Shown: piece by piece, positions 37,674 through 49,650 of the stretch
How positions within the stretch are numbered: position 1 is the first letter of the stretch
How the letters are laid out: each line of letters begins with the position of its first letter
NCBI GenBank assembly: GCA_025504975.1
Contig: JANUWI010000006.1
Coordinates: forward strand, 1 to 64,000
DNA: 64,000 nt
Direction: 5' to 3'
DNA from: Plenodomus lindquistii
Lineage: Eukaryota > Ascomycota > Dothideomycetes > Pleosporales > Leptosphaeriaceae
Notes under the pieces: model-generated
The model's input: the letters and a program-made list of their open reading frames with translations, nothing else
What the model was told of the DNA's origin: nothing
Databases searched by the model: none
Made by a program: the position numbers and the translations under genes

Positions 37674-38143
37674 CGAGGATCATGAGGCTCTGGCGTGTCT
37701 TCTGTATGGTCTGCTAAGGGCACATGCAGATGTGATTTGTGTCCACCGTAGCATGTCAGCAAGCTGCATGATATGTCACGCATGGCCTCGTGCTTTACCG
37801 CCACTGCGGAGAGTTAGAAGATACGCCGAATGACCTTGTTGAGGTGGCAGCTGACGTGATGGTGTATGCGCCATGTAGCGAACGCTACACTTGCATCTGA
37901 TTCCGCATTCCCGCCCCCGTAGTGCCCGAGCAATATACCGTGGTAGCGCTGTGAATACTAAAGTGCAGTTTCACTATTCGAAGAGGGGCACTATTGGACC
38001 TGCATCGTGCGGGAAAGTGAGGATCGTGAGATCGCGGTGACATGATCGTCAATCAATGTACAGTGGCACCAGGAGTGATAAGCTACGTGGTATACAAACA
38101 TGCGATTGACAGGAAGTACTATGGCGACATGAGATACGGTATG

Positions 38144-38393
38144 TACGAAGGAGCTCGTATTTATTAAGTCACCAAACCTTAGAACTCACTAACACCCAAT
38201 TGTTCATCCTGTGACTACCACAACACATTAAAGTGCTACTTAGAGTGGCTAGATATTACATGGATGCTCTAGAAGTAGTCGAGATTATAATATATTAGCT
38301 TTATGTACTTTTGTTATCTTCTTGCTACTATATAGGCTCACGCGTTGTGCTATTAACCTGAGATAGAAACACTAAAAAACAAGCTTCTTTGTA
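38144..38393. mobile_element. MITE copy 3, diverged
   Basis: Begins TACGAAGGAGCTCGTATTTATT and ends with a decayed complement (AAGCTTCTTTGTA at 38381-38393). Just inside the right end lie TATAGGC, CGTTGTGCTATTAACC and GAAACAC, which match the family's subterminal order. About 250 bp, non-coding. Confidence 0.7.
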
Positions 38394-38896
38394 GATGCGC
38401 GTCTTAACATATGGTTTTTGGTTTGAGTATCTCTAGAGGACATGATATTACATACACACAATCTTGCCTACCATTACCACTAACCACTAGCTAACCAACC
38501 CACGATCATTATCCTCCCTCCGACGAGCGAATGTTGGACCATTTGTGAGAAGTAGTACCTAGTCTAGACGTGATGTGAAGTGAGCTATGAATGAATGCGA
38601 CATTTTTCCTGATTGATCGATTGAACGAGTTGCAGTTTGGTCCTTGTTCTTGTTCCTGTTCTTGTTCATGGTACAATTGTGTCTACAACTTGAGTCGACT
38701 GTACATACCATACCATATAACATGCAGCCAATATCGAATCTACCATCATATCTAGCTTCTTGTTCGTTTCGTTTCGTTTCGTTCCGCAACGGGCAATGTA
38801 CTCTTGTCCTGCTTCTCTCCTCTTCTCTACACCCACACAACCCCTCTTCCCAAATCCGCTCTCTCACTTCCCTACACCAAACCAAACCACTCTACT
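38394..38896. other. 3' flank of the glucosidase II gene
   Basis: Short pyrimidine-rich and repeated TTCTTGTTC stretches (38643-38668) and a GTTTC run (38764-38780). No gene is seen; it probably includes the 3' UTR of the neighbouring minus-strand gene. Confidence 0.5.
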
Positions 38897-38926
38897 TACA
38901 ACTACAACTACAACTACAACTACAAC
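38897..38926. repeat. (TACAAC)5 hexamer microsatellite overlapping a stop codon
   Basis: Five exact TACAAC units. The stop codon of the glucosidase II beta gene (complement of 38920-38922) and the codon before it lie within the last unit. Confidence 0.85.
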
Positions 38927-40780
38927 TCACTATGTCCCTCCACCCTCTCGCCCGCCCCGACCCCAGCCTTCTGTACCTCTACCCCACAAACCGCGGGCGT
39001 CCCAACCTCCATGCGATAAACACACTTTTCCTCCTCTACAATCTTCCAAATCTCGTCTTTTTCTGCACACGCCAAAATGACCAACGTACTCCGATTAGGC
39101 CCATTCCAGCAATGCTGGCCATTTTCATATTTCAGCGCAATGCGTTCTCCTGAGCCGAGCCCACGGCCATCAGCGGGCAGCGCCTCGTCGACGGTAATCG
39201 ACTCGATGCGCGCGAAATTGCCCATGCCAGTGTGGCCGCCGCCTTTTTTTGATTTTTGCGTCGTCTTGGAGAGGAAGCAGTGTTCGTAGGTGTATTCGCC
39301 GCTGTCGGTGGAGATGCATGTGTCTTTGAGGGCGCGGAAGATGTTGTCGGGCCCGTAATCCTTGGTTAGGTCGTCTTCGTGTTTTGTCAGTTCGGACTTG
39401 TCGTTGTCCAGCTCCTTCTTTGCGGAGTCTAACTGCGACTTGGCGTCTGTGACGAGCTTGGATTCGGGGGCAGAGTCGGAGTCGGAGGGGGAGGCCAGAA
39501 TGCCATTTTCGATGAGGGTTAGGCGCAGATGGCGGAGTTTGGCGTCGACCCAGTCACGGACAGAGGCGGGGAGGTATGCTTCGAATTGGTAGACTGGGGG
39601 AGTGTTAGGGGATAGATGGGACGGGCTTGTCATGGTGGTACTTACGAAGATCGACGTCCGACTCTTCCTCGGTGGTCTCAAAGTCGTCCCACTTGATGGC
39701 GCTCTCAGAGTCTGGGCTTAAGATTTCGTCTAGATCCCGGTCAAGAGCATCATTGGGACCGGGGCGATCCTGCGCCGCATAGTCCTCCCAGGCCTTGACG
39801 GCACGCTTGACGCCCTCGTCGTTGAAGTTGGGGTTGTATTCCTCCTTGAAGCGCTTCAACATGGCTTCGAGCACGGCCACGCGCGCCGTGGCTCTGTCTC
39901 TCTCGCGCCGCACGCGCTCCACGTTGTCCGCCAGCTCTTGGATTCTCTCCTTGGCCAGACTGGCCAGCACGGTGACCTTGCCGCCCTTGCCCGCACCCTT
40001 GACCACCTTGCCCCTCTCCGACCGCTCAATCTCTGCCAGACTCTTGGTCAGGCCATCCACCTTGAGCGTCTGGCCCTCAATCTGCGTCTTGAGCGTGGCA
40101 ATGCGGTCCTCGACTTGTTTGCGCAGCCGCCCGGCCTCGGCAATGAGTTCCATCCGCCGTTGCCTGGCAGCATCGAGGCTCTTCTGGCGCATCTCGTCCT
40201 GCTTCTTCCACTCCTTGCCAATCTTGGCGCACTGGTCGTCGCACTGGATGCCGCCCACGTGATCGTACTCGTCGCTGCCATCGCAGCAGCTGTCGTAGTC
40301 ACATGCGCCGTCGTTGACGCGCGTGAACGGAATGTAGCTGGGCATGTGGCCCTTGTTCTTGCAGTAGAAGCCAGGCAGGGCAGGCGCGCTCGCGACCTCA
40401 CCAGCCTTGAAGCTTGGCGGCTGGGGCGGGGAGAGCGGGGAGAGGTAGGAGCAGGCGGCGGTGCCAGGCTCGTCGGAGCCGTCGGGGCAGTCGCAGTAGT
40501 CGTCGTTGACGCGGGCAATGGGCATTTGGAGCGCGGGATTCGATATGCACGTGAATGTGGACGCGTCTTTGTAGTACTTGGCAACTAAACAGCGTTTTCA
40601 TCAGCAGCTCGCACGACATCTCATCGCTCACAAGACCTCTGACAGCTTCCAGTGAGATTGGACACGCAACATACACTCTGGGCCGACCCCTCTCGGCCGT
40701 GCAGGCTCCGACGCCGCATTCGAAGTGGCGGCCAGCACCGGAAGCAGCAAAGCAATCGAATTCACGTGTTTCTTCCCCAT
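38920..40780 (-). CDS. gtb1: Glucosidase II beta subunit (PRKCSH-like), ER glycoprotein processing
   Basis: Three exons (40780-40675, 40584-39646, 39593-38920) give 572 aa. Splicing restores RPRGVGPEFAKYYKD at the first junction and DLLYQFEAYLP at the second, both hallmark segments. A signal peptide (about 1-22) is followed by two LDL-receptor class A-like cysteine modules (CDCPDGSDEPG; DSCCDGSDEYD), a long coiled coil, an acidic linker and a C-terminal mannose-6-phosphate-receptor homology domain (GQHCWNGPNRS, EEEKCVYRMEVGTPAVC). With the alpha catalytic subunit it trims the inner glucoses of N-glycans for the calnexin cycle. The C-terminus is HSEL, a variant of the HDEL retrieval signal. 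It is a housekeeping gene, unrelated in function to its neighbours. Confidence 0.95.
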
Positions 40781-41457
40781 GTTGTGTCGTGTGAGGGAAC
40801 AATTGGCGACTTGAAGCGTGAAGCTGCTGACATGGCACGAAACGTTGGCGGCAGGGGTCCAGCGGGGTCGGCCAATCACATCGAGCCATCTGACCTCACT
40901 GGCCCATCTTAAGCTAACCGCACAACACTCAATCCTGTCCAGCAGCTGCAGTGAGACAATACATGCACTACTTGTAGGAACTACTCGCATAATCTAATCA
41001 CTTTCAATAGACTCTTCAATATAGTGTGTTGACTGCTGCGCTTGCGAGGACTCGATAAACACAAGCTCCTTCCATCTACCACCATCGTGAGTGGGCGCAT
41101 CACGCACCACGAGCTTGCCCCTATGCTTGAAGCATAGCTCTTCCGAACCATGGCTCCACGCAGGCATCCTATTGGACCTTGCGTCAGGCTTCAGGCAGCG
41201 GTCCAAGTTCGCCGCTGTAACAAACGCCTACTGCGACCGCTGACCCGTCAACATTCACATATTCGGCATCGGCATCACTGGTTCCCAAGGCTATTCGCCC
41301 ATTCACTCATGTCTCCTGTTTGAAAGATGCATGCCGACAGAAGTCGTCAGCCAGGCTTCCATGGCTCTTGGCTTTGGACACGGCCCTCCTTTCCTACTCA
41401 TATAATCCCCTCCTTCGGCCTTTTGAACATCTCACGCATCACATACACCCCTTCATC
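40781..41457. other. Divergent promoter region between gtb1 and the 1002-aa gene
   Basis: About 680 bp between two outward-reading genes. No gene or clear motif was found. A diverged AAACACAAGCTCCTTCC string at 41058 weakly recalls the MITE terminus. Confidence 0.5.
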
Positions 41458-44400
41458 ATGGCTTACGCAACCGAGGACGAGCTTGATTGGAGTGATGGCA
41501 CCATCTACACTCCGGCCCCTGTATGCCACAAGCCTGCCACTGCTTACATGTACCCCAGCGTCATCAAAGCTGATGACGAGTACTACAACTCTCTCTTCGA
41601 CTCTGACAGTTCTGAAGACCAGCCTGAACAGGACAGTCCCCACGAAGAGCTTCCTGCGGACCTATGTATGTTTTGTTGTTTATCTACATCGGGGGGTTAG
41701 TACTGACGACGCGTAGGTGTGCTGCCTGACAACGACCAATACACCAGTCCAGTTACCCACGCCAACACCGAACCCGGTTCTCATGATCACCGGCGCGTTC
41801 CATCCAAGGAAGACTATGTCAACTTTGCACTTTACCAAGCTGATCAGAAGGCCTACGAGGCGACACTCTTCAAGCAGTTTGTCGCTCATGCGCTGCATCC
41901 TGATCAGATCAAGCAGTGCTTCACTGGCAACGGCTCATCGCACGTCAAGCTCCAGCAGTACCTGAACTTGATTAACGCCAATGTTGACAAGATGGCGGAA
42001 AAGATGATCTGGAACGCCCACCACCGCGCGATTCACATGCTCGCCACAGAAGGCCGCACTGACGCCACCTTCCTACACGTCCACGAACTCGATGAAGGTA
42101 GCTTCGCCGACTTTGGACCTGGCAGCACTTCATCGCGAGTGGCAGTATCAAATATCAGCGAGTCGTGGCATCGCGCCTTTGCTGACCCTGTCACCGTCTG
42201 CCTGTCTACCACTCAGTATCCTCTCGCTCGCCATACCCACCCTCTCGACGATGTTGATGACCGTGCCAAGACCGCCACCAGCAACGACGAGCCACCCATC
42301 CCCCATAATACGGAAGCTCTAGTGGAGGACACGCAGAGGTGTCAAGGCATGCCAGTTGCTGTACCCTCACTCGATCAGGCAGCTACTGATTCCCACGTTG
42401 ACCATGAGATGCCCATCCCCGCAACTTCTGCCAAAGCCCACCGAGATATACCTGGCTACCAGGGTGGCTTCATGGCCGTGGATATTCTCATGCCAGATGC
42501 GCCTCCAACCCTTTTGGAAGGCCTTCAGGAGGCGCACCCTGCACACGAGCATCAAGACCTCACTTCGTTCGCCAACATGCCGGCATATCCTCACAGCCAT
42601 TATGCTGCCCCAACCCAACTCGAGATGCTGTTTGGGAAACACGGAGCTGAAGCGCTGGCGAGTGACTGGCCACAGTCAGACACTGGTAGCGACACTACCA
42701 GTGCCATTGTCAAGGTACCTTCATGGTCTCAGAAGCTGCTCAATGATCACAAACGGAGGCTGACTGAGAGGTGGGGTAACCTACGACAGACTCTCGACAC
42801 ATTACTGCCCGGTATCGAAGAAGTCATTTCTCAGAGTATGGCAAATGGATGTCGTCCAACGGATCCTGATTGGCGTGATAAGGCGAGAGAACTTGACGCC
42901 AGGGAGCAGGATCACATCTCCACACGCATTGTCCCAGTCATGGAGCTTGTGCCAACCATTCCTAAAGAATCGCGCCGCGGGCGTCAAAAGCCCAGCAACA
43001 CCGATGCCGTTCCTCGCATCCTTACTACCAGCATATTTACGGAGCCGATGGGGGCACCCCTGCCCTCCGCCCGGCCTGCGAAGAAGAGAAAGGTGGATAA
43101 GAAGCCCGGTGTTGTGAGTTCGCGGAATAAGCAGCGCGCTGTCAAGCCCAACAAGTCATCCGGAGCAAGCGCCAAGTCATCTGCGCCTCCAACAGCCGCT
43201 ACTGATGCGTCACTTCCACCTCATCCAAGCGGATCCAAGACTCTCGAGCTCGATCAGCACCTACCGCCGGATGCCTATTTCGAACCCAGGACTCCAGACG
43301 ACAAGCCAGCTTGGCGCTGTAGCATCAAGCACGCACTCGGACACTACTACAATGCCGGCGACCGCAAGGCATGTCGCGGATGCAACACCTCACTCATCGA
43401 CATCCCCAACGCCAAACTTATGGACTTCTACCTCCCCCGCCGCACCTTCTCCAACCAGCCCGCCCCAAATATGCGCTGGAAGCCCGGCAAACCACCCGGC
43501 AAGATCCCCAAGCTCGCAAACCAATGCCACAACAGCGTCGCCAAATACGCCTTCTGGGCTGCCATCTCCACCGGTCACACCGAAGACGCCGCCCGAGACA
43601 TCGGCCGCGCGACCCTCCTCGCCCACCTCGCCCCCAAACCCCGCAAAGAACCCACCCCACCGCCCGTCCCAGCCCCAAAGCCAGACCCAGGACCCCACCC
43701 ATCGGGCTCCGACACCATGGAACACGGCCAGGACCTACCCGACTGCGCATACTGGAAGCGCCAACAGCGACACGAAGACCCCGCCTGGCGCTGCGACGTC
43801 TCCCACGCCCTAGGCCGGTACTACCTCGCCGGCGATAAGAAGTCCTGCCCTGGTTGCGGCACCAATAAAGGCGGAGCAGGCCGTCAGACAGTCATGGACT
43901 TCTTTCTCCCACCGGGAACCATCATCCGCCAAGAAGCACCCAACATTGTCAAGTGGAAGCCGCGCAAGTATAAGGGACGTGCGGGTGCGGGTGCGAGTGT
44001 GAAGGAGGGCAAGGAAAAGGGCAAGCATTTGACGCATAATCAGGCTTGCAGCGAGAAGTATTTTCGAGCTAAGACTGAGGGGTTGGGTCATGCAGTGGCG
44101 CTTGAGCGCGCGGTTAGGCAGACAGATGAGTGGCTTGATGGGAAGATGGGGGAGAAGTTTGTGGAGCAGGAGGATGGTGATGAGGTGAAAGAAGACGCGC
44201 ACAGTCTCGCTGATAATGACGGCATGTCAGATACAGCTCCCGATGTTGAGGCTGAGGCTGAGGCGTGTACCGCTAACCACCGCGGCGGCTGCACCGTCTC
44301 GCTCGTCCCCGCGAAGCGCAGCAGCGACGAGTTTGACGACGACGGCGGCGGCGGCGACTACGGCGATACAGACTCTGTTCTTGGCGCGGCGGATTCACTC

Positions 44401-44517
44401 TTTGGCGATGACGAGGAGGGGGATATGGTAGGGCTCCCGGCTTATGGGGAGGTTTTTGGAGGTGAGGGCGAGAGTGAGAGTGAGAGTAAGAGCGAGAGGT
44501 CGGATAGTGAGTATTGA
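41458..44517 (+). CDS. Unknown 1002-aa protein with a duplicated Cys/His domain
   Basis: Exon 1 (41458-41665) joins exon 2 (41717-44517) across a 51-bp intron (GTATGT...GCGTAG), keeping frame. The N-terminal half is acidic and Ser/Pro-rich. A basic patch near residue 540 (PAKKRKVDKKPG) is a likely nuclear localisation signal. The C-terminal half holds two tandem copies of a roughly 110-residue unit, starting near 571 and 729 with HPSGS. Each has AWRC..(K/S)HALG.YY.AGD.K.C.GC, then MDF(Y/F)LP and WKP(G/R)K. The conserved Cys and His could bind zinc. The tail is acidic and Ser-rich. I recognise no named family. The alternative upstream ATG at 41320 is less likely because the acidic N-terminus begins at MAYATEDELDW. 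Confidence 0.75.
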
Positions 44518-45049
44518 GTAGTGGTGGATGGCTATGGGTTGCTGTGATATGTCAACTGGTGCTTTGCTTTTGGCTGTTTGTCTCTTGTTTTTTCAAGGTG
44601 GATCAGGATTGGGAAATGGGGGCAGCATTGTTTGTCTCTAGGAGGATCAGCACTGAGCACATTGCTGATGTTGATCTCGGTTTCATTTTTCTGGTTGCAT
44701 GGGTTTTGGGTTCTTGGGTTCTTGGGGTCTTGCTTGCTTGTTTACTTGCTTGCTTGTATATTAGTAGGTATGCTACAAAAATGTCAATGAAAGACATCGA
44801 CACTACTCTCTTCTCCTAGCTCACCTCTTTTCGTCTAGGTATACTATAAAAACAAAATTTCATACATGTACTACACAAATCCGCCTCGTTAATGTATCAA
44901 ATCAATCGATCGAAAATTACAAGCGCTGTTCATTATAGTCAACACAACGCACTACGAACTAGGCTACAAGTCCTCGGATATTACGTGTAGGCTCTAGAGG
45001 TAAGAGAGATGGCTGTGTACTATACATACATGTTTTTCGTTGTCTTCGT

Positions 45050-45114
45050 GCTGCTGTATAGACTTTAAGCGTTATGCTGTGAAGAGTAGATGAAGACGTG
45101 ATAGATACGAGCGA
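45050..45114. mobile_element. MITE fragment (copy 4a)
   Basis: CTGCTGTATAG, AAGCGTTATGCTGT and GATAGATACGAGC occur in the family's order, but the terminal TCCTTCGTA is missing and replaced by GAACATTG. Confidence 0.55.
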
Positions 45115-45544
45115 ACATTGTCACGATCTGCAATAAATAGGTAAATATAAAAGAACTTATATTTACTAAGTTCTTACCTTAACTAAAAAGCATAGATCTT
45201 TACTTTGTAAAGTAACAAGGAGAAGACAAATAGACTCACAGACTAATATAGCAAAAGTTAAATTACTTATAGAGTATACAGTTAATTTTTAGCAACTTTT
45301 TTTTATTCTATTATGATTTCTAATAGCTGTATATACGAAGTGTGTCAAAGATCGAGCTTGCTTAGGAGTAATTGGAAGAAAGATCACTGTCGATTCTGTA
45401 GCTACAAAAGGGCTATTTATCTTTCCACGCTTGAGTAAGCGGCTTAGCTGCTACCCCTGCCAATGGCTAGAGGGTTTGGGGCTTGGTTCTACCTGATTCG
45501 AGCTCCAAATTGTGGCAAAATGGCACTCCTAGAGTCCAGGACTT

Positions 45545-45566
45545 GATAGATACGAGCTCCTTCGTA
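45545..45566. mobile_element. MITE terminus fragment (copy 4b)
   Basis: ATACGAGCTCCTTCGTA preceded by GATAG, identical to the end missing from the fragment at 45050-45114. The two could be one copy split by an insertion of about 430 bp. Confidence 0.5.
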
Positions 45567-46086
45567 TGGCAGCCATTCCTATTGGTCATAACACACAATC
45601 TCGGCCTTCCTATTTCGGTATCGCGCGCGGGAACCCCGCTCAGCGACTCACAACGCGGAGACCAGCAACGTGCGGTGCTCCCATGCACTGCTGTTCTACG
45701 ACTTAGCGGCGCTGTTGTTGGTGTATGGACAGTTAAGCAAGGAACGAGCATTTGCATACTGTAGCCCCTTGCTAATGATGTGTTTCGATGTGGACCTGTT
45801 CCTGCACGCGTTCACCACGACGCCACGCGGGAATTAGCACAAGTAGCTTGTACCACGGTATAATTGACAGCCAAACGAATCGCAACGTGCATTTCTCATG
45901 GCAGACAGCGCGATGCGATCAAGGGTGCGGCTGACAACTTGTGCGCCCGGGGACTTGGACAGCTCGTCATCGCCGGATTACAGGGTCGTGGGTTGCATGT
46001 GCAGATATTAATATACAGCTCCATGCACACTTTCCTTCCGCCCTGTTTAAGACACACGAGCAACTTCCCGTACCTCATCGTTCAAG

Positions 46087-47816
46087 ATGCTTTTCACACT
46101 GTCTCTCAGTGTCCTGGTTCTCCCCCTTGCCAATGTCTTCGCTACACCGCTTAATACCCGCGCGGACCCTGCGCCTGTCAACGTGACGACTTGCAATGGC
46201 AAGAAGTACGTCTACTCTGCACTCGCGGGCTACGGTCTCCTACCCAGCAATGCTCGAGATAAGTACGGCGACACCATCGGCGGCATTGGATCCGCGATTG
46301 CTCTAGACAAGAAGTCCATCAAGTTTTCCAAGAAATCGCAGTCCTACTCAGGGATCATCTACGGATTGCCAGATCGCGGCTGGAACACCCAAGGTACACA
46401 AAATACACAAAGTCGCATCCACAAATTCAGCTTTACTTTCAGCGTCGTGGGCAACGCTACTGTCGAGAACCCCGCAAGTCCAAATTTCAAGTTCAAAATC
46501 GCGGATACAATTCTGCTAAGTGGACCAGATGGCACGCCACTCACGGGCCTGGATCCTACAGACACTATCACATACCCCGGTTTTCCAACTCTACCATTAG
46601 CAAAATGTAAACTCCTCGCTCCTCCATAACATCTCCCACCACGATAGAACTAACACTACCACCCACCAGACACCGGCAACGGATTCGGCCAATCCGGCCC
46701 CGGCGGCTCACGCATCTCCCTCGACACAGAAGGCCTGGTCCTAGGCTCCAAAAACAGCTACTGGATCAGCGACGAATACGCAGCCTATACCTACCAATTT
46801 TCCTCTTCTGGAAAAATGCTTCATGTCCTCACCCGCCCCGCCGCATTCACACCCACCCGCAACAACAGCACCAGTTTCAGCGCCGCCTCCCCGCCAATCT
46901 ACGCCCCAAACACCACTACCACACCTGAAGACCCTACATCAGGACGAGCAAATAATCAGGGCCTCGAAGCACTAACTGCCAGCCCAGATGGGAAGTTTCT
47001 GTATACAATGCTGCAAAGCGCGACGATGCAGGATGGCGGGAAATCAAGTTCAAAGCGACGAAATACAAGATTGCTGCGGTACCGCGTATCCTCTTCATCC
47101 ACGACCCTGGATGCAGAATACGCGGTCCAGCTGCCGCTCCTGCCATCCGGGCGCGTCGCAGGACAAAGCGAAATCCACTATATCTCTGCGACGCAGTTGC
47201 TAGTTCTGGCAAGAGATAGTGGGGCGGGACATGGCCAAGATGAAAGCGAGAGCGTGTACCGCAATGCCGACGTCATTGACATCTCATCTGCGACCAACAT
47301 TCTAGGAACACCTGCAGACGATGCGGCGGGCCAGATTGCGAGTCGCGATGGTGTGCTGAGCGCTGGTATCACGCCTGCGCTGTATTGTCCGTGGTTGAGC
47401 TTCAATGTTCATAGTGAGTTGAATCGGTTTGGGGTGAGGAATGGTGGGGAGCAGGGTAGCGACTTGCTGAATGAGAAGTGGGAGTCTTTTGCTGTTATAC
47501 CCGTTGACAAGGACGATTTGGTTGGGAACAGCACGATCAAGAGCGGCAGCGTGAAAGATGAGGGGGAGGGGAAAGACTATTATTTGCTTAGTTTTTCGGA
47601 TAATGATTTTATTACGCAGGATGGTATGCTGAGCCTTTTCTTTTCTCTTTCTTCTTGGCTGCCTGGGAAGAAATGATGAATGGCTAACGCATGTTTGTGT
47701 GCATAGGATATATCAATGGGGGAAACTTGCCGTATCAAGATGCGAGTGGGTTCAACCTCGACTCGCAGGTTTTGGTGTTCAAGGTGAAGTTCCCAAAGGG
47801 GGCGAAGCCGCTGTAG
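46087..47816 (+). CDS. Secreted phytase-like esterase family protein (PF13449-like)
   Basis: Three exons (46087-46606, 46670-47623, 47707-47816) give 527 aa with consistent phases. A signal peptide (about 1-19, ending VFA) opens the protein. The body has the layout of the 'esterase-like activity of phytase' beta-propeller family: GIGSAIALD, GLPDRGWNTQ, DTEGLVL..KNSYWISDEY, NQGLEALTASPDGKFLYTMLQSA, and C-terminal WESFAVIPVD...YYLLSFSDNDFITQDG. The second splice restores ITQDGYINGGNLPY. Several N-glycosylation sequons (NNST, NATV) fit secretion. The substrate is not known for most fungal members. Not obviously part of either peptide-related group. Confidence 0.88.
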
Positions 47817-47885
47817 TTTGTTGAATGGGGGTTGCGCATGGTGACGGGAAATGGGGCGCAAGAGGTAGGCGGTTGGACGCTTTCC

Positions 47886-48722
47886 ATGTCTGCGCGCGTG
47901 ATGCAGGCGATCGCGTAATGCAGGCCCACTTTTGTCAGGCTTCGTGCCTATAAGTACTCAAATATTCGTGCTCATTGGTAACAATCGTTCATCGCTCTCA
48001 TCCTTTTGGTAGCGTCGTTGAACGTCGTGCTCTGACAATTTGTTAGCAATCCTCACCAAAATGAAGATTTACAAGATATTTATCCAGCCTTAACAAGAGG
48101 GGATATTCTAAAGGACATTGTACCAGCTTAATTCTAACTTAAGCAAACTATAATATTAGCTAATTAAAGATATAAAATTTCTTCAATTAGACCTTTTTAA
48201 GAAAAAGTGTAAAGACATTAGAAATAAAATAAGTTCAAATCTCTATATGTTAAAATTTGGATAATAAACTAGTACCTTCTCTATAGATTTAAGTTAAAAG
48301 ATGAAATTATAAGTTTAACTTATTAAAAGTTAGACTTTTCTTTAGTAGAACTTTTCTTAGTTCTATAAAACTATAAAATAAACTTGAACAATACTATAAT
48401 TATAAAGGTGTTCTTTTAGAAGAAGGTAAAGGTAAATATAGTGTATAACATAAAGTTATTACAAAAAGATATATTAAGAATTTAGAGACCTTTTTTTTTT
48501 AGTGAGAGCCCTCTATCTCTAGCTATACAATACTTTCTTAGAGAATAGTTTTCCAGAACAATAGACCTTGGTCCTGCAAGTATTTTTCACTGCTTATATA
48601 TACCTCCATCCCCTCTTGTTAAGGCTGCAGAGATCACTTCCTATATTTATTTTTAGTTTTAGTGAAGATTGTCAACAAATGGGCCTGCATGACGCGATCT
48701 CTTGCATCACGCGCGCAGACAC
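47886..48722. mobile_element. Non-coding DNA transposon relic with long inverted ends
   Basis: Bases 47888-47928 (TGTCTGCGCGCGTGATGCA, then GATCGCGTAATGCAGGCCCA) recur inverted at 48679-48720 with few changes. A further inverted match, CAGCCTTAACAAGAGGGGAT, lies at 48086-48106 and near 48605-48627. The left arm carries about 105 extra bases (roughly 47930-48035). The interior (48110-48560) is AT-rich and RIP-like. Target duplications are unclear. No transposase is present. Confidence 0.65.
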
Positions 48723-48851
48723 GGTACTATATTTGTGCTCACTAGCCTGAGCGGGAACCAGATGTGATGGTAATACGCGTTCACATAACCCCCCTTGGTA
48801 TATTATACTAGTTATTGTCATTCAAGGTACAGTATAACGGCTATATTACGA

Positions 48852-49513
48852 TCATCCAACAACACGCCTCTTCAGCCCCAAGTCCTCATATGCCGCGCGA
48901 TCCGTATCCAAAGGCATCCCTTTCTCAGGTAAACTATTCTCAACCTCTAACTCCCACTCTCTACCAGGCCCATTACACAAAACAGCAACCAGCAACGCAA
49001 CCATCTTGCCACTAAGCCCCTTCACCTCTGCATGATCAGCCGCGCACCAGTAAGCAAAGAGCATGTACCCCAATTCCTCATCCCTTATTTTAAGTTCCTT
49101 TTCCGCGCCTTTACCACGATCAAGCACACGCAGTCTTTCCTCCGCGCAAATGTCGTTCCAGTACCTGGGGTGGAAATTGAGAGGGCTTTTTCCACCCTGC
49201 AGCTCAGATCTCTGACACGCTTCGATATCAGCACGATACGGAGATCTCGCCCGAAAGACAAGGCAATATGGCTGTTTTGTAGCGGAGACATGGAAGCTAC
49301 CCCTTTGTTCCACACTGCACACATACCGATCAATTTTGTCGTTCTAGAGAAGAGGGGACGAGCTTTGTAGGCAATGTGCTGAGTTGCGACCCTTAGTCTT
49401 AACTGTTTCATTCCAGAGGAAGGTGGTTCACCGCTCGAAAGCGGCATTGGGAGGATTGTGATCCAAGTAAATGAAGCAGTGCGTGGTTTGAGAGGCTCGT
49501 CTATTCTAGACAT
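48852..49513 (-). CDS. Unknown 204-aa protein
   Basis: Exon 1 (49513-49391) and exon 2 (49343-48852) join in phase 0 across a 47-bp intron (GTCGCA donor, TCTCTAG acceptor), giving the continuous MKQLRLRNDKIDRYVCSVEQ. The residues look like a compact mixed fold with aromatic and charged residues well spread (FHPRYWNDICAEERLRVLD, ELGYMLFAYWCAADH). No family was recognised. The non-canonical-looking donor context is the main doubt; without splicing the frame still encodes about 156 aa from an internal start. Its start lies 137 bp from the divergent HET gene. Confidence 0.45.
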
Positions 49514-49650
49514 CCCCTGTCACATCAGGTTCGGACCTATGACGTCGACGTGCTTACAGTGCGCCTCTCACGTCAGACAAAGATCTATGTCGCTTGACTA
49601 GACATATGCTGTGTCCATTGATCTCAACCGGAACCCCAGAACGCAAAAAG

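Larger units (their letters stand above)
36203..38143. other. Intergenic region with a MITE and a possible decayed gene
   Basis: Apart from the MITE at 36565-36771, this stretch has no intact gene. A 181-aa minus-strand frame at 37128-37673 is described separately as a possible relic. The remaining small frames look random. Confidence 0.5.
44518..46086. other. Intergenic region with MITE fragments and an AT-rich patch
   Basis: No gene was recognised. It holds two partial MITE ends (45050-45114 and 45545-45566) separated by about 430 bp, and an AT-rich patch at roughly 45120-45340 with RIP-like character. The right third is the promoter of the phytase-like gene. Confidence 0.55.

Noticed and set aside
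39938..40588. 216-aa plus-strand frame opposite the glucosidase II beta gene
   Set aside because: Its composition is the complement of the coiled-coil codons; the minus-strand gene carries the conserved cysteine modules.
41429..41438. ATCTCACGCA, fitting the tox-box consensus ATCTCNCGNA recalled for TOXE
   Set aside because: It is the only match I found, lies before an unrelated gene, and about two matches are expected by chance on both strands of 64 kb with eight fixed positions.
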